A stretch of 64,000 nucleotides of DNA, from contig CAKRQL010000004.1 in assembly GCA_934393265.1 (NCBI GenBank), forward strand, positions 331,169 through 395,168. Reading direction: 5' to 3'. The translations under genes were made by a program, and so were the position numbers. The notes below the pieces were generated by a model. That model was not told the origin of the DNA. It did not search any database and saw only the letters and a list, made by a program, of their open reading frames with translations. Below, piece by piece: positions 18,797 through 27,267 of this stretch. This stretch comes from an uncultured Eubacteriales bacterium (GTDB lineage Bacteria; Bacillota; Clostridia; Oscillospirales; CAG-272). Positions within the stretch are counted from its first letter, which is position 1; every line of letters starts with the position of its first letter.

Positions 18797-18825
18797 ATTA
18801 TATCACGGTAGCGGCGGTTTGTCAA
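18797..18825 (-). promoter_or_regulatory. Consensus sigma-A promoter of the infC operon
   Basis: The -35 is TTGACA (18825-18820) and the -10 is TATAAT (18802-18797) with a 17-base spacer: both hexamers match consensus exactly. It faces the divergent plus-strand promoter at 18910-18938. Confidence 0.95.
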
Positions 18826-18909
18826 TAGCTTTCGCAAAGTTTTTGATTTTCTGTCGGTTTCCTCCCTTTCATACAAAACTGCGGGAGAATTATTGTGTAT
18901 TTTTCCCTC

Positions 18910-18938
18910 TTTACAAAACGACGGGATTAGTGTATAAT
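18910..18938 (+). promoter_or_regulatory. Sigma-A promoter for a short transcript upstream of lon
   Basis: TTTACA (18910-18915), 17-base spacer, TATAAT (18933-18938). Predicted start near 18945. It is 270 bases before lon, and an intrinsic terminator (19046-19087) lies in between. Confidence 0.88.
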
Positions 18939-18944
18939 TGACAT

Positions 18945-19087
18945 CACGCAAGAAGAAACGGTGTGACCGGAGCGCCAATCTCATGACGCCGGACAAAAGA
19001 CGGTCGCCGCGACTAAAGACGGTCGGGATTTATCCCCAAAACAAGTTGTCTTTGCCGGACTTATGCCCGACGGAGACAATTTTTTTT
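18945..19087 (+). ncRNA. Candidate small RNA or terminated leader upstream of lon
   Basis: A segment of about 140 bases bounded by a strong promoter and a strong intrinsic terminator. The only overlapping reading frame has no ribosome site and unremarkable composition. It holds two direct copies of AAAGACGGTCG (18996-19006 and 19015-19025, 19-base period) and short local hairpins (CGGT/ACCG near 18959-18969). I could not match it to 6S RNA, SRP RNA, T-box, fluoride, c-di-GMP, SAM, ZTP or yybP-ykoY consensus elements from memory. It may be a free small RNA or an attenuator for lon. Confidence 0.6.
19046..19087 (+). terminator. Intrinsic terminator before lon
   Basis: Stem TTGTCTTTG/CGGAGACAA (with two G-U pairs), a mismatch, then CGG/CCG, followed by eight T residues. 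It ends 123 bases before the lon ATG. Confidence 0.88.
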
Positions 19088-19136
19088 ACTTTCCGGAGGA
19101 AAATATCAAAAAGATGTGGATTTTTCCGCGCGGGTG

Positions 19137-19145
19137 TGTTATAAT
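19137..19145 (+). promoter_or_regulatory. Extended -10 promoter just upstream of lon
   Basis: TGTTATAAT gives an extended -10 element with a consensus TATAAT at 19140-19145. The -35 region (TGGATT at 19117, 17-base spacing) is poor, as often seen with extended -10 promoters. Predicted start near 19152, about 60 bases before lon. No CIRCE or CtsR-type operator was recognised. Confidence 0.6.
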
Positions 19146-19210
19146 AATTTGGATTTATATCAATAAATATAAATTTATATAAATGTATGTAAGGAATATT
19201 CGTAAAAGAC

Positions 19211-21547
19211 ATGTCAGAATACAATGATAGCACGGTTCTCCCGGAGAGCGTGACTCTCCCGCTCATTCCCCTGCGCGGGACGGTGGCTTTTCCCGGGATA
19301 CAGATGAACATAGAAATTGCCCGCCCATCGTCGCTCAAGGCATTTACGGTAGCGGCGACAAAGCACGACGCAAGGGTAATACTCGCGGCGCAGGAGGATG
19401 TGGCAGAGGAGGAGCCGAAGCCCGGCGACATTTACGGCATCGGCGTGCTCGCCGAGATAAAGCATGTCGTCAAGAACACGCAGGGCACCCTCTCCGTCGT
19501 TTTCGAGGGCATCGCGCGCGTACGTATGACAAACATTGACGACTCCGAGTACCTGCGTGCGGACGCCGTGGTGATACAACCGCGCAAGGTGACGAGCATA
19601 CCCCCGAGGACAGAGGCACTTATGCTCGAGGTCTCGCGCCATCTGAAAACTCTTGTAAACATTCACCCGACATTTACAGAGGAGATGCGGCTCGCCGCCA
19701 TAGCGATAACCGACCCCGGGTATTTTGCGGACTTTGCCGCTTCGTCCGCGGTCATAGATTACAAAAACAAGCAGAAAATACTCGAATCTCTCACCCCGGC
19801 GCGACGGCTCGAGCACCTGCTTGTCTCGCTTGAGGAGGAGGAGACGCTCCTCAGCTGTGAAGCCGACATTCAGAATCAGGTCCGGGAAAAAATAGATAAG
19901 AATCAGAAGGACTATTTCCTGCGCGAGCAGCTGAAAGCGATACAGGCGGAGCTCGGCGAGGATGAGGACGACGAGATAGCCGAATACAACGCAAGGATAG
20001 AAGCCGCGGACATGCCGGCGGAGGTAAAGGAAAAGCTCTTCAAGGAGCTCGGAAAGCTCGCGAAAACGCCGTTCGGCGCGGCGGAGAGCACGGTGCTCCG
20101 CGCCTATCTCGACACCTGTCTCGAATACCCGTTCGGCAAGAGGACGGACGAGACGGTCACGGTCGAGGGGGCGAGAAAGATCCTCGACGAGGACCACGAC
20201 GGGCTCGAAAAGGTTAAGGAGCGCATACTTGAATTTGTCGCCGTGAAGCAGATAGGCGCGGAGGCGAAGAATCAGATACTCTGCCTTATCGGTCCTCCCG
20301 GCGTCGGAAAGACATCGGTGGCGGCGTCCATTTCCCGCGCGCTCGGCAGGAGGTATGCGAGAATATCACTCGGCGGTATGCACGACGAGGCGGAGATACG
20401 CGGACACAGAAAGACCTATGTCGGCGCAATGCCCGGGCGGATAATCTCGGCACTCATAAACGCAAAGGTCGAAAACCCGGTTATAGTGCTCGACGAGATA
20501 GACAAGATGGCAAGCAGCTTTCACGGAGACCCCACCTCTGCCCTGCTCGAGGTGCTCGACCCGGAGCAGAACCGTTTCTTCCGTGATAACTTCATGGAGG
20601 TGACGGTTGACCTCTCAGACTGTCTGTTTATCGCGACGGCGAACAGCTATGACGGCATACCCACTCCCCTGCTCGACCGTATGGAGGTAATAGAGCTCTC
20701 GACCTACACAGACACCGAAAAACTCGCGATAGCGAAGCACCACCTTGTTCCGAAGCAGCTGAAAAAAGCCGGAATAAGGAAGTCCGCCTTTTCGATAACC
20801 GACATCGGAATACTCGCTCTTATAAAGGGCTACACGCGCGAGGCTGGAGTACGGAATCTCGAACGCGAAATCGCGTCCCTTATAAGAAAAGGCGCGAAAA
20901 GAATAGCGGAGGGCGAGGCGAAGTCCGTCCGCGTGACCGAGAAGAATCTCGAGAGCTTCCTCGGCAAGGAGAAGGCACTCCCCGAAAGGATAGACGACGC
21001 CGACCAGACAGGAGCCGTCAACGGGCTCGCCTACACGGCGACCGGAGGCGACCTGCTCAAGGTCGAGGTTGCGGTTATGGAGGGGAGCGGCAAAATAGAG
21101 CTTACAGGCTCGCTCGGCGACGTTATGAAGGAGTCGGCAAAGATAGCGCACTCCTATGTCCGCTCGGTAGCCGGAAAATACGGCATTTCCCCCGATTTTT
21201 ACAAGACAAAGGACATACATATACATTTTCCGGAGGGAGCTGTTCCAAAGGACGGTCCGTCCGCCGGAGTGACAATGGTAACGGCTATGGTTTCCGCCCT
21301 CGGTCTCATCCCCGTGCGGCATGACGTCGCGATGACCGGAGAGGTGACGCTCCGCGGTAACGTCCTGCCTATCGGCGGGCTGAAGGAAAAGACCCTCGCG
21401 GCTTATCGCGCCGGGGTCAGTACGGTGCTGATACCGAAGGACAACCTGCGCGATCTCGACGACATTGACAGCGAGGCACGCGCACATCTGAAATTTATTC
21501 CCTGCCGCACGGCGGAGGATGTGCTCGCCGCGGCGCTCGTACGCTGA
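19211..21547 (+). CDS. lon: ATP-dependent protease Lon
   Basis: A 778-residue cytosolic AAA+ serine protease that destroys misfolded and regulatory proteins. N-terminal substrate domain from LPLIPLRGTVAFPG (about 17-30), coiled-coil region, AAA+ module with Walker A GPPGVGKTS near 360 and Walker B VIVLDEIDKM, then the protease domain with the catalytic serine in KDGPSAGVTM and catalytic lysine in GGLKEKTLAAYRAG. Full length. The ribosome site is weak (AAGGA 15 bases before ATG), so the start is less certain than the identity. Divergent from the infC operon; followed 27 bases later by engB, the usual lon-ysxC order of Firmicutes. Confidence 0.97.
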   Translation: MSEYNDSTVLPESVTLPLIPLRGTVAFPGIQMNIEIARPSSLKAFTVAATKHDARVILAAQEDVAEEEPKPGDIYGIGVLAEIKHVVKNTQGTLSVVFEGIARVRMTNIDDSEYLRADAVVIQPRKVTSIPPRTEALMLEVSRHLKTLVNIHPTFTEEMRLAAIAITDPGYFADFAASSAVIDYKNKQKILESLTPARRLEHLLVSLEEEETLLSCEADIQNQVREKIDKNQKDYFLREQLKAIQAELGEDEDDEIAEYNARIEAADMPAEVKEKLFKELGKLAKTPFGAAESTVLRAYLDTCLEYPFGKRTDETVTVEGARKILDEDHDGLEKVKERILEFVAVKQIGAEAKNQILCLIGPPGVGKTSVAASISRALGRRYARISLGGMHDEAEIRGHRKTYVGAMPGRIISALINAKVENPVIVLDEIDKMASSFHGDPTSALLEVLDPEQNRFFRDNFMEVTVDLSDCLFIATANSYDGIPTPLLDRMEVIELSTYTDTEKLAIAKHHLVPKQLKKAGIRKSAFSITDIGILALIKGYTREAGVRNLEREIASLIRKGAKRIAEGEAKSVRVTEKNLESFLGKEKALPERIDDADQTGAVNGLAYTATGGDLLKVEVAVMEGSGKIELTGSLGDVMKESAKIAHSYVRSVAGKYGISPDFYKTKDIHIHFPEGAVPKDGPSAGVTMVTAMVSALGLIPVRHDVAMTGEVTLRGNVLPIGGLKEKTLAAYRAGVSTVLIPKDNLRDLDDIDSEARAHLKFIPCRTAEDVLAAALVR

Positions 21548-21574
21548 CGCATAAAACGCCGGAGAAGAAAAATA

Positions 21575-22183
21575 ATGAAGATAAATGTCAATAATGCAAG
21601 CCTGAAGATATCTGTCGGAAATCGCGCACAGCTGCGTGCGGAGGCGAAGCCGCAGGTCGCGCTCTCCGGTCGGTCAAATGTCGGGAAAAGCTCGCTGATA
21701 AACACGCTCCTCGGGCGCAAGTCGCTCGCGCGCGTCTCCTCCTCTCCGGGAAAGACGATAACGCTGAACTATTACGATATTGACGGAAAGATGTATCTTG
21801 TCGACCTGCCGGGCTATGGCTATGCCAGGCGTTCATCCGATTCAAAGCGCGCGTGGTCGGCACTCACGGAGGATTATTTTCTTCACAACCCGTCCTCCGA
21901 CATGATAAAGCTCGTAATACAGCTTATCGACATACGGACGGGCCCCACCGAGGACGACATTCTCATGCTGAACTTTCTGATAGAAAACCGGATAGATTTT
22001 CTTCTTGTCGCAACAAAGTGCGACAAACTGTCAAAATCACAGCTCGCATCTGCGCTCGAGGGTGTACGGAGAGACTATCTCAAGGATACCGGAATTGAAA
22101 TAATCCCCTTCTCCTCCGTCACAAGAGACGGGCGGGCGGAGGTGTGGCGCGCGGTCTGCGACGCTGTCGGCGCGGAAAGGTAA
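21575..22183 (+). CDS. engB: Ribosome biogenesis GTPase EngB (YihA/YsxC)
   Basis: A 202-residue essential GTPase that takes part in assembly of the 50S subunit. G1 motif GRSNVGKSS near residues 31-39, G3 DLPGYGYA near 71-78, G4 TKCD near 139-142 and a G5-like FSSV near 173. RBS GGAGAAG precedes the ATG. It follows lon directly, the conserved lon-engB pair. Confidence 0.96.
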   Translation: MKINVNNASLKISVGNRAQLRAEAKPQVALSGRSNVGKSSLINTLLGRKSLARVSSSPGKTITLNYYDIDGKMYLVDLPGYGYARRSSDSKRAWSALTEDYFLHNPSSDMIKLVIQLIDIRTGPTEDDILMLNFLIENRIDFLLVATKCDKLSKSQLASALEGVRRDYLKDTGIEIIPFSSVTRDGRAEVWRAVCDAVGAER

Positions 22184-22189
22184 ACCGAC

Positions 22190-22933
22190 ATGACGCAAAG
22201 CATACCATACTACATTCTGACGGCAATCGCCGTTCTTATATCGCTCACCGTGCATGAATACAGCCACGGGCTCGCGGCTTATAAGCTCGGGGACACGACG
22301 GCACATGACATGGGGCGGCTCACGCTCAATCCGATAAAGCATATAGACCCGATAGGCGCGCTGTGCCTGCTCTTCTTCCATGTGGGCTGGGCAAAGCCGG
22401 TGCCGATAAACGCACGGAATTTCAGGCATCCGAAGCGGGATTTCGCGATAACCGCACTCGCGGGTCCTGTTTCAAACCTCATAATGGCGTTTGTGTTTTC
22501 CGGGCTGTATCTGCTCCTCGCCGCGACGCTCAGAGGGGTTGAATTCACAAGCAATGTGCTCTACTACTTTGCACTTTACAGCTTACAGTTGCTTTATCTT
22601 TTCCAGGTAATAAACACCGGGCTCGGCATTTTCAATCTGATTCCGGTACCGCCGCTCGACGGCTCACGAATACTGAACGTCGTGCTCCCGCCGAAGTGGT
22701 ATTTCGGAATAATGAAGTACGAGAGAGTTATATATTACTGCCTTCTCGGCTGGCTGCTTATAGGCTCGTGGCTCTCCTCCGTTCTTCTCTCTCTCCCCGT
22801 CGTGGCGGGAAATCCCGTCCTCACCGTGATAGCGCGTATTCTCTCGCTCTCCGATCTTATCGGATATGCGGTGAAATGGGTATCCGGACTGATGATGTCC
22901 TTCTGGCGCCTTATTCCCTATCTCAATATCTGA
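22190..22933 (+). CDS. M50-family membrane metalloprotease (site-2-protease-like)
   Basis: A 247-residue integral membrane protein of the M50 rhomboid-independent zinc protease group. Zinc motif HEYSH at residues 22-26 (HExxH) inside the first membrane span, and the third-ligand region NLIPVPPLDGSRI near 147-159 (xxPxxxDG-type). Four to six hydrophobic spans in all. No PDZ domain, so it belongs to the short YwhC-like group next to scpA rather than RseP/SpoIVFB. Substrate unknown. It sits between engB and scpA, a frequent place for this family in Clostridia. Confidence 0.88.
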   Translation: MTQSIPYYILTAIAVLISLTVHEYSHGLAAYKLGDTTAHDMGRLTLNPIKHIDPIGALCLLFFHVGWAKPVPINARNFRHPKRDFAITALAGPVSNLIMAFVFSGLYLLLAATLRGVEFTSNVLYYFALYSLQLLYLFQVINTGLGIFNLIPVPPLDGSRILNVVLPPKWYFGIMKYERVIYYCLLGWLLIGSWLSSVLLSLPVVAGNPVLTVIARILSLSDLIGYAVKWVSGLMMSFWRLIPYLNI

Positions 22934-22951
22934 CATAGCAAGGGAGACCAC

Positions 22952-23806
22952 ATGACCGAACTGACATACCGTCTCGATCAGTTTGAGGGTCCGCTCGACC
23001 TTCTTCTGACCCTGATAAGCAAAAACAAGGTCAGCATAACCGATATACCGATTGCCATAATCTGCGACCAGTACATGGAGTACATCAACGAGGCGCAGAA
23101 GATGGATATGGATGTCGCGAGCGAGTTCATCGTTATGGCGAGCGAGCTCATGCTGATAAAAAGCCGGATGATCCTCCCGCATGAGGAGGGGACGGAGAAC
23201 GACCCGCGCCGCGAGATAGCCGACGCGCTCCTGCTCTATCAGCAGGCGAAGCTCGCGGCAAAGGAGCTGCGCCCCCTTTACGAAAAATACTCCGACAGAT
23301 ACACGAAGGGCACGGACGACGTGCCGCCGGAGAAGGGTCTGCCTATGAATCTGTCGACCGACATGCTCATGCGCGCGCTGGGCGCCGTGGTACGGCGGCT
23401 CAAGGTCGCACAGTCCGAGAGAAACGCGACGGAGCTCGTCAATCCCCTTATAAAGCACAAGGTTGTCTCCGTCGAGGAGAAGATAATAGAGATATGTGCC
23501 CTGCTCGAGGACAGACCGCAGGCATCGCTGTTCTTTCTTCTGAAGGACGCGCCCGACCGTGCGGAGCTCGTCGCCCGCTTTATGGGTGTTCTGGAGCTTA
23601 TAAAAACCGGGCGGGTGCTCATAACCACCGCGACGGTTATTGACGACCAGGTGGAATATTACGAGAACGGGCTCGAAATGATGCTCCGGCTGAACCCCTA
23701 TTACATACCCGCCGAGGGCGAGGCAAGCGAATTTGACGCCTCCGGCGAGGAGGACAACGAAAAGGACGGAGAGGAGAAGGCAGATGGCAAGAAACAAGAC
23801 AGCTGA
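22952..23806 (+). CDS. scpA: Segregation and condensation protein A
   Basis: A 284-residue kleisin subunit that bridges the SMC heads. N-terminal YRLDQFEGPLDLLL and SKNKVSITDIPIA (residues 6-34) contact SMC; the C-terminal winged helix lies near 185-245. An acidic/Lys-rich tail (GEEDNEKDGEEKADGKKQ) ends the protein. GGGAG lies five bases before the ATG. The 3' end overlaps scpB by 23 bases. Confidence 0.95.
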   Translation: MTELTYRLDQFEGPLDLLLTLISKNKVSITDIPIAIICDQYMEYINEAQKMDMDVASEFIVMASELMLIKSRMILPHEEGTENDPRREIADALLLYQQAKLAAKELRPLYEKYSDRYTKGTDDVPPEKGLPMNLSTDMLMRALGAVVRRLKVAQSERNATELVNPLIKHKVVSVEEKIIEICALLEDRPQASLFFLLKDAPDRAELVARFMGVLELIKTGRVLITTATVIDDQVEYYENGLEMMLRLNPYYIPAEGEASEFDASGEEDNEKDGEEKADGKKQDS

Positions 23807-24866
23807 CGCCGAAAATGCAGGCGAAGATATAGCAAACGCAAAAATTGCGGCGGAGGGCGAAGAAAAGGCAAAGCCCGGAAAGGGCGCAAAAAGGAGCGGA
23901 AAGACGAAATCCGGCAAGGCTGACAAAAAGGAAGCCGAAGCCCCGGAAAAGCCTCACGAAGAGGTCCCTCCCGTCATATCGGACGGCGAGGAGGGCGAGG
24001 AAAAGCGCGAGATAGTCTTTGAGGAGGCTCTTGAGGCGGTGCTCTTCGCCGCGGGACATCCGATATCCTATGCAACGCTCGCGCGCGTCATGGAAATGAC
24101 GCCCGGACTTGTCAAGGACAAGGTATTTGAGTACGCGCTGAAATACAACGACCCGGGAATCCCGCGCGGGGTCATGCTCCTGACGTTTGCGGACTCCTGC
24201 CAGCTATGCACAAAGGAATATTATCTGCACGAGATACGCGAGGTGCTGGGGCTCAAGAAAAACGGTACCCTGTCTACCTCCTCTATGGAGGTGCTCGCGA
24301 TAGTTGCGTACAATCAGCCGGTAACGCGCGTCTTTGTCGACACGCTGCGCCGCGCGGATTCGTCTTATGCAATGAACAACCTTATCGACCGCGGACTCAT
24401 AGAGTGCAAGGGCAGGCTCGATGTTCCGGGGCGCCCCATGCTCTTCGGAACGACGAACGACTTTCTGCGTGCGTTCGGTCTGAAGAGCCTCGACGAGCTC
24501 CCCTCCACCACCGAGGAGATGAACTCTGCATTCTCAAAGGCGAAGAACGACGCCGAAGCCGAAGGGGGCGAAGGGGACGAGGAGCTGAACGAGATAACCG
24601 GCGGCGACGGACAGCTCGCAATAGATTTTGAAAAATCCAAGGAGGCGGGCGAAGAGCCTGCCGACGGTGAAGTCGCGGACGGCGAAGTCGCAAGCAGAGC
24701 CCCGGCGGACGAGAGCCCGGAGGAGAATGCGGACGACGCCGGAATGTTCCAGTATGAGCACGACGACGCAGAACTTTCCGAAGGCGAAAACGACGATGCC
24801 GACGGTGAGGACACCGACGACAGAGCCGACAGCAATTCCGACACCGCTGACGGCGAAAATACATAA
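23784..24866 (+). CDS. scpB: Segregation and condensation protein B with long disordered tails
   Basis: ScpB dimers bind ScpA and tune the SMC complex. The tandem winged-helix core spans about residues 74-245 (from EEALEAVLFAAGHPISY through LGLKKNGTLSTSSMEVLAI to GRPMLFGTTNDFLRAFGLKSL). The usual family length is near 180-200 residues; this protein has 360. The additions are a Lys/Ala/Glu-rich N-terminal extension of about 70 residues and a very acidic, low-complexity C-terminal tail of about 115 residues rich in Asp, Glu and Ala. I start at MARNKTADAE (23784), after a GGAGAAGG site; earlier codons lie in scpA. Confidence 0.93.
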   Translation: MARNKTADAENAGEDIANAKIAAEGEEKAKPGKGAKRSGKTKSGKADKKEAEAPEKPHEEVPPVISDGEEGEEKREIVFEEALEAVLFAAGHPISYATLARVMEMTPGLVKDKVFEYALKYNDPGIPRGVMLLTFADSCQLCTKEYYLHEIREVLGLKKNGTLSTSSMEVLAIVAYNQPVTRVFVDTLRRADSSYAMNNLIDRGLIECKGRLDVPGRPMLFGTTNDFLRAFGLKSLDELPSTTEEMNSAFSKAKNDAEAEGGEGDEELNEITGGDGQLAIDFEKSKEAGEEPADGEVADGEVASRAPADESPEENADDAGMFQYEHDDAELSEGENDDADGEDTDDRADSNSDTADGENT

Positions 24867-24955
24867 CCAAAAAGCACCGAAAAGCACCGAAAAAACGCGG
24901 GAAGCGAATAAAAACACGCAGGTATGCAAATCATATCGAAAAAAGAGACTTGTAT

Positions 24956-25462
24956 ATGGCTGTGGCACTGTTTATTCTCCTCTCGCTCTCCGCGCTCGCG
25001 GTACTGCTCCTTGAGCCGGTGACGGTTCGGTTTGATACCCGTGAATACCCGAGGGTCACGCTGTCGCTCGTGTTTTTCGCGTTCTCGCTCACACTCTCGC
25101 CCGCCCGGGCGGGAAAGCGGCGGAGCGGAGCAATGGCGAAACGGGCAAAAAAACAAAAAAGCAAAAAGCTCCCGAGGCTGCCGCTCGCGGCTATGCTCCG
25201 CGCACTCGGACGGATAGCCCGGCGCGGAGAGCTTACCGTCGCGGAGCTGCCCGCCCCGCGGGAAAACGACGCCGCGGCAGCTTTGCGGCACGGACGGGTC
25301 ATGGCGACCCTGCCATTCTCTGCCCTCGTTTTCGGCAATGTGAGCGCGGAGGACGGAGCCGCGGGGGGCGATATCACCGACATAGCCTTTACGACGTCTC
25401 TTATATTTATCGTTATTGAGGGAATACGGTTATTGCCGCATTTTTTCATGCGTGGAGGGTGA
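24956..25462 (+). CDS. YtfI-like (DUF2953-type) small membrane protein
   Basis: A 168-residue protein with an N-terminal membrane span (MAVALFILLSLSALAVLLL), a basic central stretch rich in Lys/Arg (near 45-85) and a hydrophobic C-terminal segment (TTSLIFIVIEGIRLL). Its place directly before gerW matches ytfI-ytfJ of B. subtilis, where ytfI encodes a DUF2953 protein of unknown role in sporulation. Homology to DUF2953 is inferred mostly from position and shape. ATG 24956 is chosen over TTG 24950 because AAGAG lies eight bases before it. Confidence 0.6.
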   Translation: MAVALFILLSLSALAVLLLEPVTVRFDTREYPRVTLSLVFFAFSLTLSPARAGKRRSGAMAKRAKKQKSKKLPRLPLAAMLRALGRIARRGELTVAELPAPRENDAAAALRHGRVMATLPFSALVFGNVSAEDGAAGGDITDIAFTTSLIFIVIEGIRLLPHFFMRGG

Positions 25463-25467
25463 AGTCT

Positions 25468-25848
25468 ATGGATATTACGGATGCGGACAGATACGGCGAC
25501 ACGGTGCGCGCGGCACTCGACGGTGTGCGCTCGCTCGCCGGGGCGGACACCTCGGTCGGACGGACGGTAATAACGCCCTCCGGGGTCACGGTAATCCCGG
25601 TGTCGAAGGTTTCATTCGGCACGGCGAGCGGCGGCTTTGACCTCGGGGACAGGAAAAGCAGTCCGCGGGATCTCGGCGGCGGTGGCACCGGAGTCACCGT
25701 AACGCCTGTTGCATTTCTCACAATTGACATGAACGGAAACATCAACCTGATAAATATAAGCGAGCCGAGAGCCGGCGCGGTCGAGAGCGTTACACAGCTT
25801 ATCGAAAAATCGCCGGAAATAATCGGAAAAATAAAGTCGCTGTTCTGA
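25468..25848 (+). CDS. gerW: GerW/YtfJ family sporulation protein
   Basis: A 126-residue member of the GerW family, needed for normal germination receptor function in B. subtilis spores. Typical features are VGRTVITPSGVTVIPVSKVSFG near residues 35-57 (split as VGRTVITPSG and VTVIPVSKVSFG), a Gly-rich loop GGGGTGVTVTPVAFL and the C-terminal helix near 105-126. GGAGGG lies eight bases before the ATG at 25468. It supports a spore-forming host. Confidence 0.93.
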   Translation: MDITDADRYGDTVRAALDGVRSLAGADTSVGRTVITPSGVTVIPVSKVSFGTASGGFDLGDRKSSPRDLGGGGTGVTVTPVAFLTIDMNGNINLINISEPRAGAVESVTQLIEKSPEIIGKIKSLF

Positions 25849-25925
25849 AAAAGCATCCGGCACCCGACCCCATTCCGGAATAAAACTGCTCCCCCGACGC
25901 AAAATAGAGAAAAGGGGGATTATTG

Positions 25926-27227
25926 ATGTTTTACGATAACAGGTGGAGGATAGCGGCTTTCGTATTATTTATTATAATGCTGATATCCGCACTCACAGCG
26001 ACGGCGGTTTATTCAGGCGGCTCTTCGGCACACACGCGCGCGGGCGAAGTCGGCAGATTTACGGCGGTGGCACCGCCCTGCTCTGCCGATGAAAATACAT
26101 TTTACGGCGCAAATTACAGCACGACAGCTGCGACGTTTGGAACGGTGGCGGCGACATGCACCGGTAAAACGGTCGGTATCGCTCTTTCTGCCGGTGGTGC
26201 CGCGATTCCGTCGGTCAGCGCAAGAGCGGCTGTCCTGTATATTCCCGAGACCGGGGATTTTATATATGAAAAACGGGCGGACGATGTTCTGCCTATGGCG
26301 AGCACGACGAAAATAATGACCGCGCTCGTCGCGGCGGAGAGACTAACACCCGACGAAAAAATAGAAATAGACGCCCGCGCTGTCGGTATTGAGGGCTCTT
26401 CCCTCTATCTTACGGCAGGCGACAGCTATACGGCAAAAGAACTGATAGAGGGGATGCTCCTCGCAAGCGCAAACGACGCGGCGGCAGCACTCGCAATAGC
26501 TGTCGCCGGGGACATCCCTGCCTTTGCTGAAATGATGAACGGGCGCGCGCGGGAGATAGGTCTCTCTGCGACGCATTTTGAAAATCCGCACGGCCTTGAC
26601 GGTGAGAGCCACAGGACTACGGCGCGGGAGCTCGCGCTGATTTCCGCCGAGGCGATGGAAAACGACCTGCTCCGCAGGATATTCAGAGAGAAAAGCGCGG
26701 TAATCGGCGAGGGAGAAGGTCGCAGGACGCTCACAAACCACAACAAAATGCTCCGCTTGTATGACGGCTGTACGGGTGTCAAGACCGGGTTCACCAAAAA
26801 GAGCGGGAGATGTCTTGTGACGGCGGCGGAGCGCGACGGGCTCACACTCATTGGCGTCACGCTCTCTGCCCCGGACGATTGGGACGATCACACAAAAATG
26901 CTCGACTACGGCTTCTCGCTCTATGAAAAGCGGACGGTCGCCGAGGCGGGCGATATATCCTATACCCTCCCCGTAATTCGGGGCGGCGAGGTGGTGAGCA
27001 TCACCGTCCGGAACACGGAAGCCCTCTCCGCCGTTTGCAAAAAGGGAGACGGCGCGGATACGGAAAAGCACATAAGGCTCACACGCTATACCGCGGCGCC
27101 CGTACGGTGCGGCGATGTCCTCGGCGAGGCGATATTCACAAGCGGGGAGAGGGTTATAGGCTCGGTAAAGCTCCGCGCCGCGGAGGATGTGGCGGCGGAG
27201 GAGCGAAAGCATTGGTTCGGAAGATAA
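25926..27227 (+). CDS. D-alanyl-D-alanine carboxypeptidase (S11, DacF/PBP5-like)
   Basis: A 433-residue exported penicillin-binding protein that trims the terminal D-Ala from peptidoglycan stem peptides. Signal or anchor segment at residues 7-29, a Ser/Thr/Ala-rich linker, then the S11 domain with SxxK as S126-T-T-K129, SxN as SAN near 184 and KTG in GVKTGFTKKSG near 276. A C-terminal PBP5-type domain follows. Position behind gerW suggests a sporulation or housekeeping role like DacF, but no forespore sigma promoter could be confirmed. GGGGG lies seven bases before the ATG. Confidence 0.92.
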   Translation: MFYDNRWRIAAFVLFIIMLISALTATAVYSGGSSAHTRAGEVGRFTAVAPPCSADENTFYGANYSTTAATFGTVAATCTGKTVGIALSAGGAAIPSVSARAAVLYIPETGDFIYEKRADDVLPMASTTKIMTALVAAERLTPDEKIEIDARAVGIEGSSLYLTAGDSYTAKELIEGMLLASANDAAAALAIAVAGDIPAFAEMMNGRAREIGLSATHFENPHGLDGESHRTTARELALISAEAMENDLLRRIFREKSAVIGEGEGRRTLTNHNKMLRLYDGCTGVKTGFTKKSGRCLVTAAERDGLTLIGVTLSAPDDWDDHTKMLDYGFSLYEKRTVAEAGDISYTLPVIRGGEVVSITVRNTEALSAVCKKGDGADTEKHIRLTRYTAAPVRCGDVLGEAIFTSGERVIGSVKLRAAEDVAAEERKHWFGR

Positions 27228-27267
27228 AAAATAATATGCCGTGAGGCAGCAGAGGAAATTTCAGACT

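Noticed and set aside
18945..19087. Fluoride, c-di-GMP or other known riboswitch before lon
   Set aside because: CTCATGACGCC recalls the 3' end of fluoride riboswitches, but the matching GGCGATGG 5' part is absent; no other consensus core fits.
18938..19144. A 68-codon reading frame upstream of lon
   Set aside because: It crosses the terminator at 19046-19087, has no ribosome site and no family-like sequence.
22664..23926. A 420-codon minus-strand frame opposite the M50 and scpA genes
   Set aside because: Antisense shadow caused by GC-rich codon usage; the sense genes are well supported.
25849..25925. Sigma-F or sigma-G promoter for the D,D-carboxypeptidase
   Set aside because: A GCATC and a GGAATAAAAC element are present, but the spacing of about 19 bases is too long for sigma-F and the hexamers are imperfect.
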